Shown here: one piece after another, positions 1 to 6,195 of the stretch
Layout: every line of letters starts with the position of its first letter
Numbering within the stretch: position 1 is the stretch's first letter
Assembly (NCBI GenBank): GCA_902826945.1
Contig: CADEGS010000243.1
Location: 1-6,195, forward strand
DNA from: an uncultured bacterium
GTDB lineage: Bacteria > Planctomycetota > UBA1135 > GCA-002686595
Length of the DNA stretch: 6,195 nucleotides
Direction of reading: 5' to 3'
Notes under the pieces: generated by a model
Told to the model about the DNA's origin: nothing
Databases searched by the model: none
Seen by the model: the letters and a program-made list of their open reading frames with translations, nothing else
Program-made: the position numbers and the translations under genes

Positions 1-1
1 G

Positions 2-1486
2 GTCGAGACCGACCTGAAGCAGGAGCTGTTCGAGAAGCTGTGCGCGCTGTCGGAGTCGTTCCACGGCAAGAGCCGCTCGGGCGACGTCGTCAGCCGCCTG
101 ACGTCCGACGTCGAGAACGTGCGCATGCTGCTCGGGCCGGGCGTGATGTACGTGCTCGGCTCGCTCGTCATGGTGCCGGGCAGCTTCTGGGTGCTCTACC
201 GGATCTCGCCGGCGGTGACGGTGTGCATGGCCGTGCCGCTCGTGTTCGTGGCGCTGGTCATGATCGTGCTCGGGCCGCGCATGCACCGCGCCTCGACCGC
301 CGTGCAGGAGAGCCTGGCCGACATCAGCCACCGCGCGCAGGAGAGCTTCGCCGGCATCCGCGTCGTCAAGGGCTACGGCCTGGCGCGGCGCGAGGACGCG
401 GACTTCCAGGCCATCTCGCTCCAGAACCGCGCACACCAGATCGAGCTGGCGCACGCGCGCGGCTGGTCGCACGCGGGCATCCACCTCTCCTTCGAGCTGG
501 CGTTCCTGCCCGTGCTCCTGGTCGGCGGCTGGGCGCTGATCGACCGCGCGCTGGCCGTCGGCGACCTGTTCAAGTTCGTGGACCTCGGCTTCAAGGTGTT
601 CTGGCCGGTGATCGCGCTGGGCTGGCTCGCGGGGCTGATGCCGCGCGCGCTGGCGAGCGCCGAGCGCATCGACTTCCTGCTCGACGAGCGCCCCGCGATC
701 GCCGACCCGCCGCAGCCGACGGCGCTGCCCGCCGTGCACGGCGCGCTGCGCCTGCGCGACGTCGGGTTCACCTACGAGGGCGCGCCGCGCCCGGCGCTCG
801 CCGGCGTCAGCGTGGACGTCCCCGCGGGCACGACGCTCGGCGTCGTCGGTCCGACGGGCGCGGGCAAGAGCACGCTGCTCAACCTGATCGGCCGCCTGTA
901 CGAGCCCGAGGGCGAGCTCGCGCTGGACGGGGTGCCGGTGGCGCGGCTCCCGCTCTCGACCCTGCGCGGCGCGCTCGGCTACGTGCCGCAGGACAGCTTC
1001 CTCTTCTCCGACACCTACCGCGCGAACGTCGCCTTCGGCGCCGCGGGCGAGCTGTCCGAGGAGCGCCTGGCCGCCTACGTCGCGCAGGCCGGCATGGCGG
1101 AGGAGGTGGCAGCCTTCCCCGACGGCCTCGACCAGCTCATCGGCGAGCGCGGCGTGACGCTCTCCGGCGGGCAGCGCCAGCGCACCTGCATCGCGCGCGC
1201 GCTGGCGAAGGAGCCGCGCGTCTTGATCCTCGACGACGCGCTGTCCGCCGTGGACACCGAGACCGAGGCGCTGCTGCTCGACAACCTGCGCCAGGCCGGG
1301 CGCGGGCGCACCGTGGTCGTCGCCGCGCACCGCCTGGCCTCGGTGCGGCGCGCCGAGCGCATCCTCGTGCTGCACGAGGGGCGGGTCGTGGCGCAGGGCA
1401 CGCACCAGCAGCTCGTTCAGGGCTGCGAGTGGTACCGCGACACCTGGGAGCGCCAGCAGATGGAGGCGGAGCTCGAGGTCTTGTGA
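2..1486 (+). CDS. ABC exporter subunit, MdlA-like, degenerate Walker B (5' partial)
   Basis: This is one half of a heterodimeric ABC exporter: a membrane domain fused to an ATPase domain in the inner membrane. The reading frame is open to the left edge, so the start is missing. 494 residues are visible and about 100 N-terminal residues, including the first membrane helices, are probably outside. The fragment opens with the usual exporter stretch ending in SGDVVSRLTSDVENVR. Membrane helices follow to about residue 220, then the ATPase domain: A-loop Tyr in FTYEG, Walker A GPTGAGKST (residues 283-291), Q-loop Gln 330, signature LSGGQ (387-391), Walker B VLILDD (D411) and H-loop His 443. The residue after the Walker B Asp is Asp 412, not the catalytic Glu. 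The following ALSAVDTETE resembles E. coli MdlA. Its stop overlaps the start of the partner subunit. The substrate cannot be told from sequence; MdlA/BmrC/TM287-type exporters are associated with drug or lipid-like substrates. The exporter call is near certain, the subfamily likely. Confidence 0.96.
   Translation, partial: VETDLKQELFEKLCALSESFHGKSRSGDVVSRLTSDVENVRMLLGPGVMYVLGSLVMVPGSFWVLYRISPAVTVCMAVPLVFVALVMIVLGPRMHRASTAVQESLADISHRAQESFAGIRVVKGYGLARREDADFQAISLQNRAHQIELAHARGWSHAGIHLSFELAFLPVLLVGGWALIDRALAVGDLFKFVDLGFKVFWPVIALGWLAGLMPRALASAERIDFLLDERPAIADPPQPTALPAVHGALRLRDVGFTYEGAPRPALAGVSVDVPAGTTLGVVGPTGAGKSTLLNLIGRLYEPEGELALDGVPVARLPLSTLRGALGYVPQDSFLFSDTYRANVAFGAAGELSEERLAAYVAQAGMAEEVAAFPDGLDQLIGERGVTLSGGQRQRTCIARALAKEPRVLILDDALSAVDTETEALLLDNLRQAGRGRTVVVAAHRLASVRRAERILVLHEGRVVAQGTHQQLVQGCEWYRDTWERQQMEAELEVL
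1483..1486 (+). other. GTGA stop/start overlap between the two ABC subunits
   Basis: The GTG start of the second subunit (1483-1485) overlaps the TGA stop of the first (1484-1486). A weak GAGG lies at 1475-1478 and purine-rich GGAGG at 1462-1466. Such overlaps usually mean translational coupling, which suits two subunits needed in equal amounts. Confidence 0.85.
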
Positions 1487-3342
1487 GCGCCTACGAGGAG
1501 CACGACGACGTCGTCGCCACGAAGGCCTGGGACTCCGCCGTGCTGCGGCGGCTGGGCGGCTTCGTGCGGCCGCACGCGCGCCTGTTCGCCGCCAGCTTCG
1601 GCGTGCTGGTCGGCGTGTTCCTGCTCGAGCTGGCCTCGCCCTGGATCCTGACGCACGCGATCGACGGCCCGGTGCGCGCCGCGCGCGCGGCGCGCGACGC
1701 CGACCCGGCGGCCGACGTCGCGCCCTGGCTGCGCGAGCTCGCCTGGTGGGCCGCGGCCTACCTCGGCGCGGGCCTCCTGGCGGGCGTGTTCCGCTACTGG
1801 GAGCTCGCCTTCCTGACGCTCACCGGGCAGAACGTCATCCACGACCTGCGCACGCGGCTCTTCCGCCACATGCAGGGGCTCGACCTGGCCTGGTTCGACC
1901 GCCACCCCACCGGCGCGCTGGTCACGCGCGTCACGAGCGACATCGAGAACCTGAACGAGCTCTTCACCTCGGGCCTGGTGGTGCTCGCGTTCGACCTCCT
2001 GCGCGTCCTCGTCGTGCTCGTGCTCCTGTTCCTGGTCAGCGCGCCGCTGGCCGCGCTCGTGCTGCTCCTGACGCCGGTCCTGATCGGCGCCAGCCTGGTG
2101 TTCCGCGGCGGCGCGCGGCGCGCCCACCGCGACGTGCGCGCGCGCCTGGCGCGGCTGAACGGGTTCCTGCAGGAGGTGCTGTCGGGCATGCGCGTCGTGC
2201 ACGCCTTCCGGCGCGAGGAGCGCGTCGCGGCGCGCTTCGCCGACAACCTGGCCGCCTACCTGCGCGCCAACTTCCGCACGATCTTCCTGTTCGCGCTCTT
2301 CTACCCCACCGTCGCCTTCGTCGTGACCGGCATCCAGGGGGCCACCCTGTGGCGCGGCGGCGACGCGATCGCCGCCGGGCACCTGAGCGCTGCGGACTTC
2401 CTCCTGTTCTGGTTCTGGCTGCAGCTCCTGGTCGGCCCGATCCGCGAGCTCGGCGAGCGCTACAACGTGCTGCAGTCGGCCTTCGCCTCGGCCGAGCGCA
2501 TCTTCTCGATCCTCGACACGCGTCCGACGATCACCTCGCCGCCCGAGCCGCGCGCGCTGCCGCGCCCGCTGCGCGGCCACGTGCGCTTCGAGGGCATCGG
2601 CTTCTCCTACCGCGGCGCGGCCGGCACGCGCGTGCTGCGCGACGTGTCGATCGAGATCCCGGCCGGCCAGACCGTGGCGCTGGTTGGCGCGACGGGCTCG
2701 GGCAAGTCCACGCTGGTCAGCCTGCTGCTGCGCTTCTACGACCCGCTCGCCGGGCGCGTCACGGTGGACGGCGTGGACCTGCGCGAGGTGGACCTCGAGC
2801 AGTACCGCGCCCGCGTCGGGCTCGTGCTGCAGGAGGACTTCGTGTTCTCGGGCAGCGTGCGGCAGAACCTGGTGCTCGGACGCGACGGCATCGACGACGC
2901 CGCGCTCGAGCGCGCGCTCGCCGCCAGCTCGGCCGCGTCCGTCGTGGCGCGCATCGAGGGCGGCCTCGACGGCCAGCTCTCGGAGCGCGGCAGCTCGCTC
3001 TCGACCGGCGAGCGCGAGCTGCTGGCGATCGCGCGCGCGCTGGCGGGCGACCCGGCGCTCGTGATCCTGGACGAGGCCACCTCGAGCGTGGACTCCGCAA
3101 CCGAGGCGCGCATCGAGGCCGCCACGCGCGCGCTCTTGCGCGGCCGCAGCGCGCTCGTCGTGGCGCACCGCCTCTCGACCGTGCGCCGCGCCGACCGCAT
3201 CTACGTGCTGCACAAGGGCGAGGTGCGCGAGTTTGGCACGCACGAGTCGCTGCTCGCGCGCGGCGGCCTGTACGCGCGCCTGCACCGCATGCAGTTCGAC
3301 GCCGAAGGGGAGCCGGCGACCTCCGCCGCGCGCACGCCGTGA
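1483..3342 (+). CDS. ABC exporter subunit, MdlB-like, degenerate signature motif
   Basis: This is the partner half of the heterodimeric ABC exporter, complete at 619 residues, a usual length for a fused permease-ATPase. The GTG start overlaps the upstream TGA, with GAGG 4 bases before it. The N-terminus then reads in the family pattern: an acidic start, AWDSAVLRRL, and a first helix from about residue 35. Six membrane helices are plausible up to about residue 330. In the ATPase domain I see the A-loop Tyr in FSYRG, Walker A GATGSGKST (402-410, Lys 408), Q-loop Gln 450, signature LSTGE (506-510), Walker B VILDE (Asp 530, catalytic Glu 531) and H-loop His 562. The signature departs from LSGGQ at two positions, as in MdlB-type subunits (E. 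coli LSVGQ), while the catalytic Glu is kept. This is the reverse of the upstream subunit, so the two should pair. An in-frame extension upstream of 1483 exists but lies inside the first subunit in another frame and is not genic. Confidence 0.96.
   Translation: MSAYEEHDDVVATKAWDSAVLRRLGGFVRPHARLFAASFGVLVGVFLLELASPWILTHAIDGPVRAARAARDADPAADVAPWLRELAWWAAAYLGAGLLAGVFRYWELAFLTLTGQNVIHDLRTRLFRHMQGLDLAWFDRHPTGALVTRVTSDIENLNELFTSGLVVLAFDLLRVLVVLVLLFLVSAPLAALVLLLTPVLIGASLVFRGGARRAHRDVRARLARLNGFLQEVLSGMRVVHAFRREERVAARFADNLAAYLRANFRTIFLFALFYPTVAFVVTGIQGATLWRGGDAIAAGHLSAADFLLFWFWLQLLVGPIRELGERYNVLQSAFASAERIFSILDTRPTITSPPEPRALPRPLRGHVRFEGIGFSYRGAAGTRVLRDVSIEIPAGQTVALVGATGSGKSTLVSLLLRFYDPLAGRVTVDGVDLREVDLEQYRARVGLVLQEDFVFSGSVRQNLVLGRDGIDDAALERALAASSAASVVARIEGGLDGQLSERGSSLSTGERELLAIARALAGDPALVILDEATSSVDSATEARIEAATRALLRGRSALVVAHRLSTVRRADRIYVLHKGEVREFGTHESLLARGGLYARLHRMQFDAEGEPATSAARTP
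3339..3342 (+). other. GTGA stop/start overlap joining the parvulin-like gene to the exporter operon
   Basis: The GTG start at 3339-3341 overlaps the exporter TGA at 3340-3342, the same arrangement as at 1483. The nearest purine-rich stretch, GAAGGGGAG at 3304-3312, is too far upstream to act as a normal ribosome binding site, so reinitiation after the exporter stop is the likely mode of translation. Confidence 0.8.
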
Positions 3343-4721
3343 GCCTCCTCCTGGCCCTCGCGCTGGCGCTCGCGCCGCTCTCGCGCGCAGCCCCGCCCGC
3401 GGACGACCCGCCCGTGCTCGAGGTGGACGGCCAGCCGGTCGGCCGCCAGCGCCTGGAGGACTGGCTGCTGCGCGAGCGCGGCCGGGTGCTGGCCCCCGCC
3501 TTCGCGCGCGACCACGTCGCGCACCGCCGCGCGCGCGAGGCCGGCGTCGAGCTCGCGCCCGGCGCGGCGCGCGAGGCCTACGAGGCCGAGCTGCGCGCGC
3601 GCCTCGCCGGGGCCTTCGGCGGACGGCGCGAGCCGTGGCTGGCCGAGCTCGCGGCGGCGGAGCGCAGCGAGCAGGGACGCCGCGTCGAGCGCACGCTCGA
3701 GCTCGAGGTCGTCCTGCTCGTCGGGGAGCTGGCGCGCCGCGCGGAGCTCTCCCCCGACGCCCTCGAGCGGGAGCTGGCCCGCCTGGCGGTGACGCCGGAG
3801 CCGGCGCTCGCGCGCCCCGGCCCGCCCGACGAGGCCGTGCTGCGGGTCGAGGACGCGCCCGTCGCGCGCGCGGACTACGGTCGCTGGCTGCGCCTCTACC
3901 GCGGCGAGGTCGAGGCGCGCCGCTTCGCCGAGATGGACGCCGTGCGCCGCGCGGCGGAGCGCGTCGGCATCGCCGTGACCGAGGACGAGGCGAGCGCGCG
4001 CGCCGCCTCCGACACGGAGGCGTTCGTCGAGTCCTTCTACGGCGGCGACTGGAAGCTGTGGCGCAAGCGGCTCGCGGGCGAGGGCAAGACCGAGGACGAC
4101 CACCTGCGCCAGGCGCGCGCGCAGGCTTTCCTGGCGCTCCAGCTCGAGGGCCTGGTGCGCGCGCGGCGCGCGCTCGGCGAGCCGGAGCTGCGCGCGCTCT
4201 TCCGCGAGCGCTACGGCCCCGAGGGCGTGGCGCTCGGGCTGCGCTGGATCCGCGTGGACGCCGCGCCGCGCCCGGCCGCGGACGGCGCCGGCGCCGAGAC
4301 GCCCGCGGCCGCGCGCGCGCGCGCGCTGGCGCTCGCCGCCGACCTGCGCGCGCGCGCGCTGGCCGGCCAGGACTTCGCGCTGCTCGCCGAGCGCTTCTCG
4401 CAGGACCCGAGCGCCGCGCGCGGGGGCGCGCCGCCCGAGGGCTTCCGCCCGTCCGCGCTCGCGCCCGAGCTGCGCGCCGCGGTCGAGGCCACGCCGCTCG
4501 GCGGCGTCAGCGCGCCGACGCTCGCGGCCGACGCGGCCTGGATCGTCGAGGTCCGGGAGCGACGGCCGGTGCGCTTCGAGGACGAGCGCGACGCGCTGGC
4601 GGCGGAGCTGCGCGCGGGCCCCGTCGCGCCGACCGAGACGGCCGCGATCCGCATCGAGATCCTGCGCGACGTGCGCGTGCGCGTCCTGCCGGCGCTCTTC
4701 GCCGACGCCGACGCTCGCTGA
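3339..4721 (+). CDS. Secreted parvulin-like (PpiC/SurA-type) protein with duplicated N-terminal domain
   Basis: A 460-residue exported protein of the SurA/PpiC/PrsA general type, whose known members are periplasmic or extracytoplasmic chaperones and peptidyl-prolyl isomerases. The GTG start overlaps the TGA of the exporter subunit; no ATG, GTG or TTG lies in frame in the preceding ~100 bases, and the start gives a hydrophobic signal peptide (residues 2-13) with a likely cleavage near SRA-AP (15-18). The n-region has no Lys or Arg, which is unusual. No lipobox Cys is seen. Residues 26-131 and 167-272 are two copies of one SurA-N-like domain. Residues about 300-408 form the parvulin domain, recognised from DFALLAERFSQDPSAARGG (345-363) and a final strand-plus-VRERRP. 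Both positions normally His in active parvulins are Trp (W303, W401), so isomerase activity is doubtful. No close Shine-Dalgarno is seen, so expression probably depends on coupling to the exporter. The fold call is firm; the role and any link to the exporter are inferred. Confidence 0.88.
   Translation: MSLLLALALALAPLSRAAPPADDPPVLEVDGQPVGRQRLEDWLLRERGRVLAPAFARDHVAHRRAREAGVELAPGAAREAYEAELRARLAGAFGGRREPWLAELAAAERSEQGRRVERTLELEVVLLVGELARRAELSPDALERELARLAVTPEPALARPGPPDEAVLRVEDAPVARADYGRWLRLYRGEVEARRFAEMDAVRRAAERVGIAVTEDEASARAASDTEAFVESFYGGDWKLWRKRLAGEGKTEDDHLRQARAQAFLALQLEGLVRARRALGEPELRALFRERYGPEGVALGLRWIRVDAAPRPAADGAGAETPAAARARALALAADLRARALAGQDFALLAERFSQDPSAARGGAPPEGFRPSALAPELRAAVEATPLGGVSAPTLAADAAWIVEVRERRPVRFEDERDALAAELRAGPVAPTETAAIRIEILRDVRVRVLPALFADADAR
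3414..3731 (+). repeat. Protein-level internal repeat, copy 1 (SurA-N-like, residues 26-131)
   Basis: The copy starts with VLEVDGQPV, the strand typical of SurA N-terminal domains (V-D/N-G-x-P-V/I). It includes W42-L43, R47-G48, F55-A56, G69, the GG pair at 94-95 and W100. Each of these has an identical residue exactly 141 positions later. The DNA copies have diverged, so this is an old duplication. Confidence 0.75.
3837..4154 (+). repeat. Protein-level internal repeat, copy 2 (residues 167-272)
   Basis: The second copy starts VLRVEDAPV and aligns to copy 1 without gaps. Over residues 26-72 against 167-213 I count 17 identities in 47. Further matches include G94-G95 with G235-G236, W100 with W241, L104-A105 with L245-A246, E111 with E252 and L131 with L272. 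This copy carries an extra aromatic cluster, FYGGDWKLW (233-241), and leads directly into the parvulin domain. Confidence 0.75.
4236..4562 (+). other. Parvulin (PpiC-type rotamase) domain with Trp at both His positions
   Basis: The domain covers residues about 300-408 of the secreted protein. The first strand LRWIRV stands where active parvulins have an H-I-L-V type strand. An Ala/Arg-rich stretch (about 306-335) follows, then the DFALLAERFSQDP helix, the RGG turn (361-363), PELRAAVEATPLGGVSAP, and the last strand AAWIVEV, where family members usually have HI. The placement of W303 and W401 at the His positions is my alignment by eye. Confidence 0.75.
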
Positions 4722-4733
4722 CCCCGACGCGGC

Positions 4734-4752
4734 CTCGGGCTCACGGCCCGAG
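4734..4752. terminator. Possible bidirectional terminator hairpin between convergent genes
   Basis: An inverted repeat with 7-base arms, CTCGGGC (4734-4740) and GCCCGAG (4746-4752), and a 5-base loop TCACG spans the tail-to-tail junction. It starts 12 bases after the stop of the plus-strand operon and includes the stop codon of the minus-strand gene. No T-run follows on either strand, so it is not a classical intrinsic terminator. In DNA this GC-rich a short palindrome can occur by chance. Confidence 0.3.
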
Positions 4753-6195
4753 CGCCGCGCGCACCTCCTCCAGGCGGCGCGCGAGGTCCTCCTCGTGCCG
4801 CTCGCGCTCGAGGCCCTCGAGCAGGTCGCGCGCCTCGCGCATCCGGGCGCGGCGCTCCTCCTCGCCCGCGCCGTCCTCGCCCGCGCGCATCCACAGCGCG
4901 TTGGCGAGCGCGAAGCGTGCGCCGCGGTCGTCCGGGTCGAAGGCCAGCGCCGCGCGCAGGTGGCCCTCGGCGCGCGCGCCGCTCCCCGCCTCGAGCTGCG
5001 CCAGGCCGGCCACCGCGCGCGCGCGGAAGGTCTCGCGCGCGCCGGCGTCCGGCGTCGCGACGACGCGCCGCAGGCGCGCCAGCGCCGCGTCGAGCAGCGC
5101 CTCGCGCTCGCGCGCGTCGCCCGCGCCGGAGACGCGCAGCGCGACGGCAGCGCGGTAGTCGAGCTCGGCCAGCAGCGTCTCGACGCGCGGCGTCCCCGGG
5201 TGCGCGCCGGCCAGGCGCTCGGCGAGCGCGCGCGCCGCGTCCAGCCGGCCCGCCTCCAGCTCGTAGACCGCCAGGTTGAAGTCGCGCTCGTCCTGGTCCT
5301 GCGCGCGCTCGGCGGCGGTGACGTGCGGGATCCACGCCAGCGGCGCGGCGAGCGCGAGCGCCGCGCCCAGCCGCGCGAGCGAGGGCCCCTCCGCGCGCCG
5401 CGCGCCGCGCGCGAGCGCCGCGGCCAGGCTCGCGACGAGGCCGCCCGCGAACGGCAGCAGCAGGACGGCCAGGCCGAGCCGCACGCGCATGCTGGTCACG
5501 GTCAGGACGATCGTGGCCAGGTAGAGGAGCGCGAGCGCCGCCAGGCGCGCGCGCCCGCGGCGCGCCTCGGGTGCGCCGGCGCCGGAGGCGCACGCGAGCA
5601 GCCCGGCGAGCCCGAGCCAGCCCCACACGGCCCAGCCCGGGAACGGCGCCCGCAAGAGCCCCACCCAGCGCGCGTCCCACGCCAGCGAGTGGTTGTCGGG
5701 CACCTCGTAGGGCCCGAGCGTGAGCAGGAGCTTGCGCCCCAGCCGCGCCGCCGCGGCGGCCGGGTCGGCGCGCGCGACGCGCCCGGCCTCCGCCAGCCAG
5801 AAGCGGCTCGACGAGGCCAGGTCCTGCGGCGCGCCGGTGCGCCGCTCCGCCTCGCGGCGCCAGTCCTCGGCCTCGTGCTCGGGCACGCCGCGCACCCACG
5901 GGACCTCGGTGGCCCGCCCCCACGGGTTGTGCGGGTTGTTGCCGCCGTAGACGTTCGTGCCCGCGCCGCTCGTCGTCAGCACGAAGGCGCCGCCGGCGTG
6001 CAGGTTGCGCAGCAGGACGGGCAGGAGCACGAGCCCGATCCCGAGCGCCGCGGCCGCCGCGGCGGCGAGCGCGGGTCGCGCGGGAACGGCGCGCCCGAGC
6101 GCCGCCGCGAGCGGCCACGCGACGAGGAGCGGCAGGAGCACGAGCGCGTTCCCGCGCAGGAGCGCGCACAGGCCCCCGAGCGCGCCCGCCGCGAG
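4741..6195 (-). CDS. GT-C / ArnT-like membrane glycosyltransferase with C-terminal TPR-like tail (5' partial)
   Basis: This is the C-terminal 484 residues of a multi-spanning membrane protein. The frame is open to the right edge: the residues before an internal GTG at 6139-6141 read LGGLCALLRGNALV, which matches the helix-loop of PMT_2/ArnT-like proteins, so the gene continues outside and that GTG is not its start. Visible helices are near residues 8-36, 42-62, 188-204, 218-233, 240-261 and 276-290. After the second comes LLRN, then a long extracytoplasmic loop with SGAGTNVYGGNNP (GNNP at 85-88), a motif I associate with this GT-C family. MRVRLGLAVLLLPFAG resembles the R-x-R-L-P segment before the last helices. 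Residues about 302-484 are soluble, Ala/Leu/Arg-rich helical pairs consistent with two or three degenerate TPRs, e.g. FNLAVYELEAGRLDAARALAE and the segment around HLRAALAFDPDDRGARFALANALW. Family members transfer sugars from polyprenyl-phosphate donors to lipid or protein. The catalytic N-terminal Asp region lies outside the window, so activity cannot be judged. The gene converges on the exporter operon and is not part of it. Confidence 0.8.
   Translation of the reverse strand, partial: LAAGALGGLCALLRGNALVLLPLLVAWPLAAALGRAVPARPALAAAAAAALGIGLVLLPVLLRNLHAGGAFVLTTSGAGTNVYGGNNPHNPWGRATEVPWVRGVPEHEAEDWRREAERRTGAPQDLASSSRFWLAEAGRVARADPAAAAARLGRKLLLTLGPYEVPDNHSLAWDARWVGLLRAPFPGWAVWGWLGLAGLLACASGAGAPEARRGRARLAALALLYLATIVLTVTSMRVRLGLAVLLLPFAGGLVASLAAALARGARRAEGPSLARLGAALALAAPLAWIPHVTAAERAQDQDERDFNLAVYELEAGRLDAARALAERLAGAHPGTPRVETLLAELDYRAAVALRVSGAGDAREREALLDAALARLRRVVATPDAGARETFRARAVAGLAQLEAGSGARAEGHLRAALAFDPDDRGARFALANALWMRAGEDGAGEEERRARMREARDLLEGLERERHEEDLARRLEEVRAALGP

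Noticed and set aside
40..1482. Long in-frame upstream extension of the second ABC subunit
   Set aside because: It lies in the wrong frame over the first subunit and reads as low-complexity Arg/Ala/Gly sequence with no domain. The real start is the GTG at 1483.
1417..3285. Long antisense open frame (622 codons) opposite the second ABC subunit
   Set aside because: Stop codons are rare in DNA this GC-rich. The translation is His/Arg/Ala/Glu-rich with no motif, while the plus strand has every ABC motif in order.
1746..3338. Upstream part of the open frame that contains the parvulin-like protein
   Set aside because: It overlaps the second ABC subunit in another frame and reads as Arg/Pro/Ala-rich shadow. 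The signal peptide after the GTG at 3339 marks the true start.
3201..4103. Antisense open frame (300 codons) opposite the parvulin-like gene
   Set aside because: It is compositionally biased with no recognisable domain. The opposite strand has a signal peptide, an internal repeat and a parvulin domain.
4310..4326. Alternating CG run, a candidate Z-DNA or simple repeat
   Set aside because: It encodes Ala-Arg repeats in the linker of the parvulin domain. Similar shorter runs occur throughout the window, so composition explains it.
3233..5158. Plus-strand open frame (641 codons) running across the convergent junction
   Set aside because: Its translation is almost all Arg, Ala, Gly and Pro, typical of out-of-frame high-GC DNA, and it crosses two well-supported genes.
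4211..6169. Minus-strand open frame (652 codons) beside the glycosyltransferase-like gene
   Set aside because: It is an Arg/Ala-rich shadow. The neighbouring minus frame has membrane helices, the GNNP motif and TPR-like repeats.

Overview
The window comes from a bacterium with very GC-rich DNA (roughly three quarters G+C by eye, not counted), with G or C at almost every third codon position. The content is chromosomal and bacterial: a two-gene ABC exporter, a secreted parvulin-type protein and a membrane glycosyltransferase-like protein. An exported SurA/PpiC-like chaperone suggests a cell with a periplasm. High-GC Planctomycetota or Myxococcota-like lineages would fit, but the sequence alone does not settle the taxon. 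No mobile element, CRISPR array, tRNA or rRNA was seen. Coding density is close to 100%.

Layout: the plus strand (2-4721) is a tight three-gene operon. Its first gene is cut by the left edge. It encodes the MdlA-like half of a heterodimeric ABC exporter, followed by the MdlB-like half and then by a secreted protein with a C-terminal parvulin (PpiC) domain. Both internal junctions are the same 4-base GTGA overlap, in which the GTG start of the next gene overlaps the TGA stop of the previous one. This suggests translational coupling and fixes both starts. A convergent minus-strand gene (4741 to beyond 6195) meets the operon tail to tail across 19 bases. It encodes the C-terminal part of a multi-spanning GT-C/ArnT-like protein with a TPR-like tail. 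A short inverted repeat over the junction could be a shared terminator.

How the genes work together: the two ABC proteins complement each other. The first has Asp in place of the Walker B catalytic Glu but an intact LSGGQ. The second has the catalytic Glu but a degenerate LSTGE signature. A heterodimer would therefore have one competent and one degenerate ATP site. The third gene may act outside the membrane on something related to the exporter, but only the operon position supports this.

The most unusual item is the third protein. Its N-terminal half is a gapless internal duplication with a 141-residue offset, each copy starting with a SurA-N-like strand. In its parvulin domain, both positions where active parvulins usually have histidine are tryptophan. 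It may be a chaperone or binding protein rather than an active isomerase.
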